From the NCBI GenBank assembly GCA_002708845.1, contig PAPI01000036.1, positions 62,001 through 126,000 on the forward strand: a stretch of 64,000 nucleotides of DNA, given 5' to 3'. This stretch comes from Leeuwenhoekiella sp. GTDB lineage: Bacteria; Bacteroidota; Bacteroidia; Flavobacteriales; Flavobacteriaceae. This document shows positions 55,693 through 64,000 of this stretch, piece by piece (position 1 is the first letter of the stretch; the number at the start of each line of letters is the position of its first letter). Below the pieces are notes generated by a model. That model made no database searches, was not told the origin of the DNA, and worked only from the letters and a program-made list of their open reading frames with translations. A program made the translations under genes and the position numbers.

Positions 55693-57051
55693 ATGAAATT
55701 GAATTTTAAATATGTTTTTGGTTTTCTCACGTTATTTTTGATGGCGTGTTCTGAATCTGAAGACCCAATAGTTGAAACAGAACCGGAGATCGAATTAGAG
55801 GAACCTGTCGCTGTTGACGATGAATTTTCTGGGGTAGAAAATCAGGATTTAATTCTTGATGATTTAATTGGTAATGATGATCTGGCTGATGGTGCGCGTA
55901 TAACATCCGTTACTTCTACTACAACTCAAGGCGGTGCTATTACAGATAATCGCAATGGCTCATATACGTATGTTGCTCCAGAAAATTTCGTTGGTCAGGA
56001 TAACTTTACTTATGAATTATGTTTGAATGCAGACACGAATATTTGCTCAACAGGTAATGTTCTGATAACGATTGAAGATGCTGGTACGGCGGTGGCTAAT
56101 GATGATGAAGTTGGCACGGGTAAAAATCGCAGTTTGGTAATTGATGACCTGTTAGAAAATGATGACCTGGTTGATGGAGCTATTATTGCTTCGGTAGATG
56201 CGTCGGCATCTACTGGTCAAGCTGTTCTTAACACCGATGGAACGGTCACCTATACGCCAACTTCAGATTTCGTTGGTCAGGATAGTTTCACATACACCCT
56301 TTGTGATAATGATACTCCTGCAACTTGCGTTACTGCTACAGTTACCGTAAATGTAATAGAGGCACTTAGCTTTAATATTCCTTCAGAATTAGTTTCGTAT
56401 TACAGCACAGCAAGTTTTTTTGAAGACGAAGATTTGACATTTGATGCACTTTCTAATCTTACCCAAAATAAGCATACTACCATTCTCACATATTTTCAAA
56501 GACACGAATATTTATACGACGCAGACGAAGACCCTTCAAATCCCGCAAATGTGATTTTGATGTACACCGGTGAAAGTCGTGATCGCAGGGAATATACTTC
56601 GGGTAGCAATCCACATTCTCCTCAGACGTTTAATACCGAACACATTTTCCCACAATCTTTACTGTCAACCGAAGATGCGGTGACTGACTTGCATCATTTA
56701 AGATCTGCAGATGATGCGATTAATTCATTGCGGCTTAATTACCCGTTTGTAGACGGAAGCGGAATTTACAAACTGGTAAACAACAATTCGTGGTATCCAG
56801 GAGATGAGTGGAAAGGGGATGTAGCACGTATGGTGCTTTATCTAAATATTCGCTATGGCGAAGATTTTAATAAAGTAGGCAATCTTGACCTATTCCTAAA
56901 GTGGAACCGCGAAGATCCGGTGTCTGAATTTGAGATACAACGCAACAACGTAATTCAGGGTGCTCAGGGCAACCGTAACCCCTTTATTGATAACCCGTAT
57001 TTAATTACACTTATTTGGGGTGGAACACCTGCTGAAAATACCTGGGAGTAA
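55693..57051 (+). CDS. Secreted endonuclease I with two Ig/cadherin-like repeats (lipoprotein)
   Basis: The protein is 452 residues, with a signal 'LFLMAC' and an acidic linker. Two repeats of about 90 residues follow, each of the 'AVDDEFSGVENQDLILDDLIGNDDL' type ending 'FVGQDNFTYELC' or 'FVGQDSFTYTLC' (tandem-95/Big_9-like), spanning about 37-225. An endonuclease I (EndA/NucM) domain covers about 235-450, with the catalytic 'FNTEHIFPQSL' (H317) and 'DLHHLRSAD'. Such nucleases cut DNA and RNA non-specifically outside the cell. There is no type IX C-terminal domain. It is third in the locus with the TonB receptor. Confidence 0.9.
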   Translation: MKLNFKYVFGFLTLFLMACSESEDPIVETEPEIELEEPVAVDDEFSGVENQDLILDDLIGNDDLADGARITSVTSTTTQGGAITDNRNGSYTYVAPENFVGQDNFTYELCLNADTNICSTGNVLITIEDAGTAVANDDEVGTGKNRSLVIDDLLENDDLVDGAIIASVDASASTGQAVLNTDGTVTYTPTSDFVGQDSFTYTLCDNDTPATCVTATVTVNVIEALSFNIPSELVSYYSTASFFEDEDLTFDALSNLTQNKHTTILTYFQRHEYLYDADEDPSNPANVILMYTGESRDRREYTSGSNPHSPQTFNTEHIFPQSLLSTEDAVTDLHHLRSADDAINSLRLNYPFVDGSGIYKLVNNNSWYPGDEWKGDVARMVLYLNIRYGEDFNKVGNLDLFLKWNREDPVSEFEIQRNNVIQGAQGNRNPFIDNPYLITLIWGGTPAENTWE

Positions 57052-57070
57052 ATAACATCCCTTTAAATCT

Positions 57071-57100
57071 AAAAACCCTTTCATCCTGAAAGGGTTTTTT
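57071..57100 (+). terminator. Terminator of the endonuclease gene
   Basis: An 11-bp stem AAAACCCTTTC / GAAAGGGTTTT with a 5-nt loop is followed by a T-run. Confidence 0.85.
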
Positions 57101-57169
57101 GCTTTCTGTTCTTTAGTTTTCGATTGTTTTCGACCCAAAAAGTTATCTTTGAATTTCAAAAATTACACT

Positions 57170-57610
57170 ATGTATAATACGATTCAATTTGTACACTCCT
57201 ACTGGGCTTATTTGGTCCTCATTGTACTTACTATAACTGTTATCAATTCACTGGTCTCTTATTTTGGAAACAAAGAATTTGGTGCCCGTGATTTTAGACT
57301 GGCTTTATTTACGCTGATTGTCACGCACATTCAGTTGTTGATAGGAATTGTGCTCTATTTTGTTTCACCACTCGGAGCTAAAGCAATTGCTTCTGAAGGA
57401 ATGAGCGCAGCGATGAAAGATCCCAATTTGCGATTGTATGTGGTAGAGCATCCTCTTGCGATGATCATAACTGTTGTGTTGATAACTGTAGGCTACAGCA
57501 AGCATAAAAAGAAATTGACATCTAAGCCTAAATTTAAGCTTCTGGCTATTTTTTATACCCTTGGACTTTTAGTGATGCTTACGCGTATTCCGTGGTCTAA
57601 CTGGTTTTAA
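57170..57610 (+). CDS. Small four-helix membrane protein, cytochrome b-like
   Basis: The protein is 146 residues from the ATG at 57170; a start at 57149 adds seven residues. It has four membrane helices. Histidines lie in the first three: 'FVHSYWAYL', 'VTHIQLLIGI' and 'VVEHPLAMII'. Flavobacterial homologues are usually called 'cytochrome B', and the paired His residues make haem binding plausible. It is a stand-alone gene between two strong terminators. Partners are unknown. Confidence 0.7.
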   Translation: MYNTIQFVHSYWAYLVLIVLTITVINSLVSYFGNKEFGARDFRLALFTLIVTHIQLLIGIVLYFVSPLGAKAIASEGMSAAMKDPNLRLYVVEHPLAMIITVVLITVGYSKHKKKLTSKPKFKLLAIFYTLGLLVMLTRIPWSNWF

Positions 57611-57648
57611 AATAGACTTGAGATTTTATACCTCAGAATTTTAGATTT

Positions 57649-57686
57649 AAAAACCCTTTGAATAGCAAGCTACTCAAAGGGTTTTT
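57649..57686. terminator. Bidirectional terminator between the cytochrome b-like gene and pepP
   Basis: A 13-bp stem AAAAACCCTTTGA / TCAAAGGGTTTTT (57649-57661, 57674-57686) has an inner TAGC/GCTA stem and A/T tracts on both sides. It serves two convergent genes. Confidence 0.85.
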
Positions 57687-57692
57687 AATTTT

Positions 57693-57720
57693 GTCTAACG
57701 TCTAACGTCTAACGTCTAAC
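57693..57720. repeat. Four perfect tandem copies of GTCTAAC at the end of pepP
   Basis: GTCTAAC occurs four times without interruption. The last unit contains the pepP stop codon (CTA on the plus strand, TAG on the coding strand). Unit-number changes would not alter the protein, because the repeat lies essentially downstream of the stop. Confidence 0.9.
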
Positions 57721-59008
57721 GATTCATCCAATCTTCAATCTCTTCCACTTCAAGGGGAATGTTGCGCATCAGATTAAACGGCTCTCCGTTTTCCTGAATT
57801 ACGACATCATCTTCCAGACGAATACCGAAACCTTCATCCGGTAAATAAATTCCAGGTTCTACAGTAAACACGTTATTGGCCTGCATCGGTTCGTGTAAAA
57901 GTCCGTAATCGTGGGTGTCCAAACCAATATGGTGCGAGGTGCCGTGCATAAAGTACTTTTTATACGCCGGCCAGTCTTTATTTTCGTTTTGAACATCTGC
58001 TTTATCAAGCAGGCCAAGACCTAATAATTCGGAAGTCATCAATTTACCGACTTCTTCATGATATGGTCCCCATAAGTTTCCGGGAGTAAGCATTTTTGTG
58101 GCTTCTTTTTTAACCCGTAATACCGCATTGTAAACGTCTTTCTGACGATCTGTAAACTTTCCGCTCACCGGGATGGTTCTGGTCATATCGCTGCTGTAGT
58201 TGGCATACTCAGCACCAATATCAAGCAGTATCAATTCACCGGCTTTACATTCTGAATTGTTGACCACATAATGCAACACATTGGCGTTGTTTCCGCTTGC
58301 GACAATAGGTGTATAGGCAAATCCGCGTGAACGATTCCTTAAAAACTCGTGCATAAATTCCGCTTCAATCTCGTACTCCATCACGCCGGGCTTTACGAAT
58401 TGCAAAACACGCTTGAAGCCTTTTTCGGTAATATCACAGGCCTTTTGCAACAAGTCCAGCTCAATAGGATCTTTTACAGACCTGAGGCGGTGTAAAATAG
58501 GATTACTCTTAGCCACACTATGTGCAGGGTACTGTTCTTTTACTTTTTTGTTGAAACGAGCTTCCCGGGTTTCGGTCTCCATATTTGCGCGATAATGCTC
58601 ATTGGTATTGATGTAAATGGTTTCCGCCTGGGTCATCAATTCGTAAAAAATCTTGTCCCATTCTTTAAGCCAATAAACAGTCTCCACTCCACTTACTTCA
58701 AGGGCTTTTTCTTTGGTCAACTTTTCACCTTCCCAAACAGCAATGTGGTCATTGGTTTCTTTCAGAAATAAAATTTCGCGGTGCTTCGCTTTTGGACAAT
58801 CAGGGAATAAAACCAAAATGCTTTCTTCCTGATCTACTCCGCTTAAAAAGAATAAATCCCGGTTTTGCTGAAAAGGCATGGTGCTGTCTGCACCTATGGG
58901 GTAAATGTCATTACTGTTGAAAACGGCAAGGCTATTTGGCTTCATTGCAGCCATGAAGTCTTTGCGGTTTTTTATAAAAAGATTACGGTCTATTAAGTCG
59001 TATTTCAT
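57716..59008 (-). CDS. pepP: Aminopeptidase P (Xaa-Pro aminopeptidase, M24B)
   Basis: The protein is 430 residues. The N-terminal AMP_N domain and the pita-bread metallopeptidase domain are present. Metal ligands are visible: 'LLDIGAEYANYSSDMTRTIP' (two Asp), 'HGTSHHIGLDTHD' (His), 'VFTVEPGIYLPDEGFG' (Glu) and 'GIRLEDDVVI' (Glu). It removes N-terminal residues before proline. No signal peptide, so cytoplasmic. The stop lies within the GTCTAAC tandem repeat. Confidence 0.94.
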   Translation of the reverse strand: MKYDLIDRNLFIKNRKDFMAAMKPNSLAVFNSNDIYPIGADSTMPFQQNRDLFFLSGVDQEESILVLFPDCPKAKHREILFLKETNDHIAVWEGEKLTKEKALEVSGVETVYWLKEWDKIFYELMTQAETIYINTNEHYRANMETETREARFNKKVKEQYPAHSVAKSNPILHRLRSVKDPIELDLLQKACDITEKGFKRVLQFVKPGVMEYEIEAEFMHEFLRNRSRGFAYTPIVASGNNANVLHYVVNNSECKAGELILLDIGAEYANYSSDMTRTIPVSGKFTDRQKDVYNAVLRVKKEATKMLTPGNLWGPYHEEVGKLMTSELLGLGLLDKADVQNENKDWPAYKKYFMHGTSHHIGLDTHDYGLLHEPMQANNVFTVEPGIYLPDEGFGIRLEDDVVIQENGEPFNLMRNIPLEVEEIEDWMNR

Positions 59009-59050
59009 AGTAGTATTTAAATTTTTTCAAAGGTACAGGAAATTGGATAG

Positions 59051-59145
59051 ACATCCCCCTCCAAACTCTTTCCCGATCCTTCGGAGCGAAGGGAAGGTTG
59101 AGAATCAAGCTCCCTGCCTTTGAAGGGAGGGCTAGGGAGGGATGT
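59051..59145. repeat. Intergenic palindromic repeat related to the ileS insertion
   Basis: The 95-bp element begins ACATCCC and ends GGGATGT (inverted termini). An inner perfect stem CCTTCG-GAG-CGAAGG lies near its centre, and 'CTTTGAAGGGAGGGCTAGGGAGGGAT' type G-rich sequence forms its right end. It lies in the 201-bp region between the divergent pepP and BNR-repeat genes. Its right end has the same word order as the right arm inside ileS (31534-31559). Confidence 0.7.
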
Positions 59146-59209
59146 TTTTAGTTAGGTCATTCTTTTTAAAAACGGTATTTTAGAGCTTCTTAATTTTATA
59201 CACTTATTT

Positions 59210-62053
59210 ATGCGTCCGTTTTTTGTAGTTCTTTCTTTATTGGTTTTTTTATGCAGTACTGCTCAGGAATCCATCGTAAAAAATATTCCGTTTAAAAATA
59301 TAGGTCCGACCATTATGAGTGGCCGCGTGGTTGATATCGATGTAAATCCGCAAAACCCAGCCGAGTTTTATGTGGGTTACGCCACAGGCGGAGTCTGGCA
59401 CACGGTCAACAACGGGATTACCTTTGAGTCGGTTTTTGATACAGCGCCAACCCAAAACGTAGGCGATATCGCCATTAATTGGGACGAAAACATAATTTGG
59501 GTAGGAACTGGCGAGACAATTTCTTCACGTTCGTCGTATGCCGGTGTTGGGCTTCTAAAAAGTGCCGACGGTGGTAAAACCTGGGAACAGAAAGGACTTT
59601 TAGACTCGCACCACATCAGCGATATCATTCTGGACGAAAACAACCCGGAGGTGGTAGTCGTCGCCTCTTTAGGACATTTGTATTCACCTAACGAAGAGCG
59701 CGGAGTTTTCAAAACCACTGATGGTGGCGATAGCTGGAGCAAAACACTGTTTGTAAGCGATGATGCCGGAATCATTAGTCTTGTAGCAGCACCCGAAAAT
59801 CCCAATGTTATGTATGCCGCATCCTGGGATCGCGAGCGTGCTGCCTGGAATTTTAGAGGTGCAGGTGTTAATTCTGGTATCTATAAATCAACAGACGCAG
59901 GCGATACCTGGCAACTGGTGACTGCGGATACCGCATTTCCGCAGGGCGAAGGTACAGGCCGCATAGGTCTTGCCGTGGTTGATGCCAATACCGTCTATGC
60001 GGTACACGACAATCAAAATTACCGCGATGAAGAGGAAAAGAAAGATTCTAAAAAGAAAGACGAGCTGGAGCCTGAACAATTTCAGGGAATGACCAAAGCT
60101 GAATTTTTGGCTCTAGAAGAAGCAAAGCTGAAAGACTATCTGCAAAACAAACGTTTCCCCAGAGAATACGATGTGGAAAAGGTAAAAGAGTTGGTCAAAA
60201 ATGACGAACTCAAACCGATTGACTTTTACAAATACACCTACGACCGTAATGCACCTGATGAAGAAGGTGAAGTCATAGGTGCCGAAGTATTCAAAACGAC
60301 TGACGGCGGTAAGACCTGGAATCGAACTCATGAAGGTTATATTGATGATTTTTTCTTTTCGTACGGATACGTTTTTGCTGAAATGACGGTAAATCCACAA
60401 AACCCGGATGAGTTTTATATGGTGGGTGTGCCTATTGTTAAGTCAGAAGATGGCGGAAAGACCTTCAGCTATATCGATGAACCCAATCTGCATGTAGATC
60501 ACCACGTGGTATGGATTGATCCTAAAATGCCTAATCACCTCATTAACGGTAACGACGGCGGACTCAACATGTCGTACGATGGTGGTAAAACCTGGTCCAA
60601 GCTTAACTCGATGCCTTTGGGTCAGTTTTATGCAATCAATGTCGATTATGAAAAACCCTATAATGTGTATGGTGGATTGCAGGATAACGGTACCTGGAAA
60701 GGGCCTAGCACCTATGAAGCTTCCACTTCCTGGGAGGCCGAAGGTAAATACCCTTACGAGCGCGTAGGCGGCGGCGATGGCATGCAGGTGCAAATAGATC
60801 GTAGAAACAGCGATATCATTTATGTAGGTTCTCAGTTTGGGTATTACAACCGCATCAATCTGGAAACCGGCGATCGCAAATTTATACGCCCCAGTCACGA
60901 TTTGGGTGAAGAACCCTATCGTTTCAACTGGGAGACACCTATTTTACTTTCGTCGCATAACCAGGATATTTTATATCTGGGCGGAAACAAACTGATGCGC
61001 TCTATGAATCAGGGAGATGACTGGACGGCTATTTCTCCAGATTTGACAACAGGCGGCAAGAAGGGAAATGTGCCTTATGGTACGTTAACAACTATTAGCG
61101 AATCTCCTTTTCAGTTTGGACTTTTGTACACGGGTAGTGACGACGGACTCATTCAGGTGACTCAGGATGCGGGTGGAAGCTGGGATGTGATCTCTCAAAA
61201 TCTTCCGCAGGAATTATGGATCAGCACGGTTTTGGCTTCTAAACATAAAAAAAGTCGGGTTTACACATCGCTCAACGGGTATCGGTACGATGATTTCAAG
61301 CCTTACGTTTACGTGAGTGACGACTATGGAACAACCTGGAAAGACATCAGTGCTAATCTGCCCAATTCTCCAGTCAATGTGATTATCGAAGATCCCGTTA
61401 AAGAAAATATCCTGTATTTGGGAACCGACGAGGCTTCTTATGTTTCTTTTGACAGCGGAAAATCCTGGGAATTATTTAAGGGAAGTATGCCCGCCGTGGC
61501 CGTGCACGATATGGTTGTGCAGACCGAAGCAAACGACCTGGTTGTAGGAACACACGGGCGATCTATTTTTATTTCTAACTTAAATGATATTCAAAGTTTT
61601 GATCCCGGTAAGAACGAAGCCTTACAGCTTTTTAAAATAGAGGATGTTGATTTTTCGACCAATTGGGGCCGAAGCTGGAGCGCCTGGAGCGAGGCTTATA
61701 CTCCTGAAATCCAAATTGGTTTTTACGCGCCGGTTGCAGGAACTGCAATGCTTGAAATACAGTCTGAAACCGGAAAAACACTTAAATCCTGGGAGGTAGC
61801 GGTAGATAAAGGCTTTAATTATGTGCCATACGACCTGAGTATCACCGAAAAAGGAAAAGACCAACTCGAGAAAGCAACTAAAGATTTAAAGTTAAAGAAA
61901 GCCGACAACGGCGTGTATTACCTGCCCGCCGGGAAATATACTTTAGAGGTTAATTTGGGCGGAAATTCTAAAACTATTACTCTCGAGGTAAAAGAAGGCA
62001 GTCGTCGCAGAGATGCTGCGCAGGCTGCTGCTAACAGTCCGGAAGAGGATTAG
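59210..62053 (+). CDS. Exported VPS10/sortilin-type BNR-repeat propeller protein
   Basis: The protein is 947 residues with a signal peptide ending 'CSTAQESI'. Asp-box (BNR) repeats of the form S-x-D-x-G-x-T-W are abundant: 'KSADGGKTWEQ', 'KTTDGGDSW', 'KSTDAGDTW', 'KTTDGGKTWN', 'MSYDGGKTW', 'VSDDYGTTW', 'VSFDSGKSW'. This makes one or two ten-bladed propellers of the sortilin type. Often mislabelled 'glycosyl hydrolase'; no catalytic residues are identified. A Lys/Glu-rich insertion lies near residues 270-300. The substrate is unknown. DUF2721 follows 14 bp later. Confidence 0.88.
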   Translation: MRPFFVVLSLLVFLCSTAQESIVKNIPFKNIGPTIMSGRVVDIDVNPQNPAEFYVGYATGGVWHTVNNGITFESVFDTAPTQNVGDIAINWDENIIWVGTGETISSRSSYAGVGLLKSADGGKTWEQKGLLDSHHISDIILDENNPEVVVVASLGHLYSPNEERGVFKTTDGGDSWSKTLFVSDDAGIISLVAAPENPNVMYAASWDRERAAWNFRGAGVNSGIYKSTDAGDTWQLVTADTAFPQGEGTGRIGLAVVDANTVYAVHDNQNYRDEEEKKDSKKKDELEPEQFQGMTKAEFLALEEAKLKDYLQNKRFPREYDVEKVKELVKNDELKPIDFYKYTYDRNAPDEEGEVIGAEVFKTTDGGKTWNRTHEGYIDDFFFSYGYVFAEMTVNPQNPDEFYMVGVPIVKSEDGGKTFSYIDEPNLHVDHHVVWIDPKMPNHLINGNDGGLNMSYDGGKTWSKLNSMPLGQFYAINVDYEKPYNVYGGLQDNGTWKGPSTYEASTSWEAEGKYPYERVGGGDGMQVQIDRRNSDIIYVGSQFGYYNRINLETGDRKFIRPSHDLGEEPYRFNWETPILLSSHNQDILYLGGNKLMRSMNQGDDWTAISPDLTTGGKKGNVPYGTLTTISESPFQFGLLYTGSDDGLIQVTQDAGGSWDVISQNLPQELWISTVLASKHKKSRVYTSLNGYRYDDFKPYVYVSDDYGTTWKDISANLPNSPVNVIIEDPVKENILYLGTDEASYVSFDSGKSWELFKGSMPAVAVHDMVVQTEANDLVVGTHGRSIFISNLNDIQSFDPGKNEALQLFKIEDVDFSTNWGRSWSAWSEAYTPEIQIGFYAPVAGTAMLEIQSETGKTLKSWEVAVDKGFNYVPYDLSITEKGKDQLEKATKDLKLKKADNGVYYLPAGKYTLEVNLGGNSKTITLEVKEGSRRRDAAQAAANSPEED

Positions 62054-62067
62054 CCAGAAGCCAAATT

Positions 62068-62457
62068 ATGGAATTGAGTCTTAGCATACCGGCCTTGTTA
62101 TTTCCAGCGATATCCTTAACGATGTTGGCGTACAATGCCCGGTATCTGGCTATTGCGGCACTTATACGTGATTTGCATAAACAATATCAGGATCATTCTT
62201 CAAGTCCGGTAAAAAAGCAAATCAAGCAACTGCGTAAACGCCTTGGGATTATCAAAGCAATGCAGGCGATGGCTATAGCGAGCTTTATTTTGGCAGTGGT
62301 GACGATGTTTTTAATCTATATCGAAATGAAAATGATAGCCAATCTATTTTTTGGGATCAGTCTGGTTGCGCTAATGATTTCCCTCACGCTGTCTTTCATA
62401 GAAGTTCAGTTAAGTACTAAAGCATTAGGGATACAACTCAACGATATGGAAGATTGA
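62068..62457 (+). CDS. DUF2721 membrane protein
   Basis: The protein is 129 residues. Hydrophobic segments at about 5-30, 68-90 and 95-118 flank a basic cytoplasmic loop ('HKQYQDHSSSPVKKQIKQLRKRL'). The start 'SIPALLFPAISLTMLAYNARYLAIAALIRDL' and overall layout fit DUF2721. Function unknown. Located 14 bp after the BNR-repeat gene, presumably cotranscribed. Confidence 0.82.
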   Translation: MELSLSIPALLFPAISLTMLAYNARYLAIAALIRDLHKQYQDHSSSPVKKQIKQLRKRLGIIKAMQAMAIASFILAVVTMFLIYIEMKMIANLFFGISLVALMISLTLSFIEVQLSTKALGIQLNDMED

Positions 62458-62647
62458 TGTTGAACGCACGAATTTTTTCGGCTAAGTGTTTCTGCTGAAT
62501 AGTCCTCAATGTTTTGAGTTTCAGCATCAATTTTTAGATTATTTTAAAATTCTGTGTTTAACGAAAGGCCCATATTTCAAAGGTTTTCGGAAGAAATCTT
62601 AAACAGTTTTCATATTATTTAAAACCATTCCAAAAGCGTGCTCAAAG

Positions 62648-62679
62648 TTTGTGAAAACAAGCGCTGAGCCGTATTTTTG
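62648..62679 (+). promoter_or_regulatory. Complete Bacteroidota promoter of the sdh operon
   Basis: TTTG (62648-62651) and TATTTTTG (62672-62679) are separated by 20 bp, matching the -33/-7 consensus and spacing of Bacteroidota primary sigma-factor promoters. The start of sdhC lies 27 bp downstream. Confidence 0.65.
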
Positions 62680-62705
62680 CATCACTAAATTAAAAACGTA
62701 AATAA

Positions 62706-63362
62706 ATGGGAATCATTTCCTCTTCTATCGCCCGAAAAGTTGCTATGGCACTTTCAGGTTTATTCCTTGTACTGTTTTTAGGACAGCATTTTACCATCAA
62801 CGTAACCTCTACTTTTAGTCCGGAAACCTTCAATTCCTGGTCTCATTTTATGGGAACCAATTTTTTAGTACAGGCGATCTTACAGCCCGTTCTAATTTTT
62901 GGGGTGATTTTTCACTTTGTGATGGGCTTTATTCTTGAGGCACGCAACCGTTCGGCTCGTAAGATCAGCTATGTGAGTTACAAAGGGAATACCAATTCAA
63001 GCTGGGTAAGTCGCAATATGATTTATACCGGTCTTGTGGTTTTGGCATTCTTAGGATTGCACTTTTATGATTTCTGGTTTCCGGAGATCGTACACAAATA
63101 TGTAGAGTCTAATCCGGAAGACGCTACGCGTTATTATGGTGAGTTGGTAGAGAAATTTCACGATCCGCTTCGCACCGGTTTTTACGTGATTTCATTTATA
63201 TTCCTGGCTTTGCACCTGTTTCACGGCTTTGCATCTTCCTTTCAGTCAGTGGGCTTTAATAACAAATACGCGACCGGCTTAAAGAAATTTGCTAAGGTTT
63301 ACGCAATTGCTATTCCTGCAGGTTTCATCTTTATCGCGTTGTTTCACCATTTTAATCACTAG
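62706..63362 (+). CDS. sdhC: Succinate dehydrogenase cytochrome b subunit
   Basis: The protein is 218 residues, the single-subunit (SdhC-type, five-helix) diheme cytochrome b of Bacteroidota quinone-coupled complexes. It has helices near 12-30, 55-75, 100-120, 150-175 and 190-212. Haem-ligand-type His residues lie in 'LGQHFTINV', 'WSHFMGTNF', 'VIFHFVMGF', 'FLGLHFYDF' and 'LALHLFHGFASSFQSVGFNN'. It anchors the flavoprotein and iron-sulfur subunits and passes electrons to menaquinone. The flavoprotein gene begins 3 nt later. Confidence 0.93.
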   Translation: MGIISSSIARKVAMALSGLFLVLFLGQHFTINVTSTFSPETFNSWSHFMGTNFLVQAILQPVLIFGVIFHFVMGFILEARNRSARKISYVSYKGNTNSSWVSRNMIYTGLVVLAFLGLHFYDFWFPEIVHKYVESNPEDATRYYGELVEKFHDPLRTGFYVISFIFLALHLFHGFASSFQSVGFNNKYATGLKKFAKVYAIAIPAGFIFIALFHHFNH

Positions 63363-63365
63363 ACC

Positions 63366-64000
63366 ATGTCAGAATTAAAATCAAATATACCAGAAGGACC
63401 ACTTGCAGATAAGTGGACTAAACATAAAAACGATATTAATCTCGTTAACCCGGCAAACAAGCGTAACATTGATGTTATTGTAGTAGGTACGGGTCTTGCG
63501 GGAGGTAGTGCTGCTGCTACACTGGCAGAATTGGGCTACAACGTAAAAACTTTTTGCTATCAGGATTCTCCGCGTCGTGCGCACTCTATTGCTGCACAGG
63601 GAGGGATCAACGCAGCAAAAAACTATCAGGGAGACGGGGATTCTAACTACCGCTTATTTTACGATACCGTAAAGGGGGGTGACTACCGTTCGCGTGAAGC
63701 AAATGTGTATCGCCTTGCTGAAGTTTCTTCAAATATTATCGACCAGTGTGTGGCTCAGGGTGTTCCTTTTGCACGTGAATACGGTGGGTTACTTGACAAC
63801 CGTTCTTTTGGTGGGGTTTTGGTTTCCAGAACCTTTTATGCGAAAGGACAAACGGGACAGCAGTTGCTTTTAGGCGCTTATTCTGCAATGAACCGTCAAA
63901 TCAACCGTGGTAAGATACAGCCATTTAACCGTCACGAGATGCTAGATTTGGTGTTGGTAGATGGTAAAGCGCGTGGCATTATTGCCCGTGACCTGGTTAC
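63366..64000 (+). CDS. sdhA: Succinate dehydrogenase/fumarate reductase flavoprotein subunit (N-terminal part; runs off the window)
   Basis: The frame opens at ATG 63366 and remains open to base 64000 (211 codons). The FAD-binding fold '[21 protein letters not shown]' type segment is near residue 38, the covalent flavin His region is '[20 protein letters not shown]' type near residue 70, and '[20 protein letters not shown]' type sequence follows near residue 155. It oxidises succinate to fumarate in the TCA cycle. The rest of the gene and the iron-sulfur subunit lie outside the window. Confidence 0.95.
   Translation, partial: MSELKSNIPEGPLADKWTKHKNDINLVNPANKRNIDVIVVGTGLAGGSAAATLAELGYNVKTFCYQDSPRRAHSIAAQGGINAAKNYQGDGDSNYRLFYDTVKGGDYRSREANVYRLAEVSSNIIDQCVAQGVPFAREYGGLLDNRSFGGVLVSRTFYAKGQTGQQLLLGAYSAMNRQINRGKIQPFNRHEMLDLVLVDGKARGIIARDLV

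Noticed and set aside
59210-62053. Glycoside hydrolase assignment for the BNR-repeat protein
   Set aside because: Asp-box repeats alone explain the common label. No sialidase Arg triad or catalytic Glu/Tyr arrangement was recognised.

Overview
This window is chromosomal DNA from a marine-type member of the Bacteroidota, almost certainly a Flavobacteriaceae species. The evidence is promoter -7 words of the TAnnTTTG type, TonB-dependent receptors with CarboxypepD_reg N-terminal extensions, a PorZ-like type IX secretion protein next to recO, a type 2 (eukaryote-like) isoleucyl-tRNA synthetase, and a cytochrome b plus flavoprotein succinate dehydrogenase. The genus cannot be fixed from sequence alone; a Leeuwenhoekiella-like organism is only a guess. 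No rRNA, tRNA, CRISPR, prophage or intact insertion sequence was recognised.

Layout. 1-6.1 kb: a sugar-oxidation locus. On the minus strand it has a TIM-barrel isomerase lipoprotein, an MFS permease and a Gfo/Idh/MocA oxidoreductase. Divergently it has a GMC oxidoreductase with a C-x5-C-x3-C motif, its small 'gluconate 2-dehydrogenase subunit 3' partner and a second TIM-barrel isomerase. This composition fits a glucoside 3-dehydrogenase / 3-keto-sugar pathway, and a periplasmic or outer trehalase lies next door (6.2-7.8 kb). 7.9-12.9 kb: azurin, YheT-type hydrolase, bestrophin, acyl-CoA thioesterase, EamA transporter, ArsC-like and DinB-like proteins. 13.3-19.2 kb: a two-component system followed by an outer-membrane receptor, a DUF347-repeat membrane protein and a PAP2 phosphatase. 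A decayed 3' copy of the DinB-like gene lies just after.

19.5-30.7 kb: DUF3298 lipoprotein, cystathionine gamma-synthase, an outer-membrane-like protein divergent from gdhA, porZ-recO-TonB receptor, serine hydrolase. 30.8-36.1 kb: ileS-dksA-like-hypothetical-lspA. The ileS gene carries an in-frame palindromic-repeat insertion and an altered GXHH signature motif. 36.1-40.1 kb, minus strand: PAS histidine kinase, 5-formyl-THF cyclo-ligase, AstE-like amidohydrolase, RimK-like ligase and RimB-like protease. 40.3-51.7 kb: uvrC, patatin/type Vd protein, tyrosine and tryptophan catabolism (hmgA, hppD, DUF3108, TDO), an M23 peptidase and pgi. 51.9-57.1 kb: TonB receptor, a repeat-built lipoprotein and a secreted endonuclease I, proposed here as an extracellular DNA scavenging module. 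57.2-64 kb: a small membrane haem-type protein, aminopeptidase P, a VPS10/BNR-repeat protein, DUF2721, and the start of the sdh operon.

The most unusual signals are (i) the palindromic repeat inside ileS, with an apparently related intergenic copy near 59.1 kb, (ii) the swapped IleRS signature motif, (iii) a three-tier hairpin element between hmgA and hppD, (iv) the four-fold repeat lipoprotein in the nuclease locus, and (v) the 3-keto-sugar-like locus at the left end. All family names are assigned by reading motifs, without database searches.
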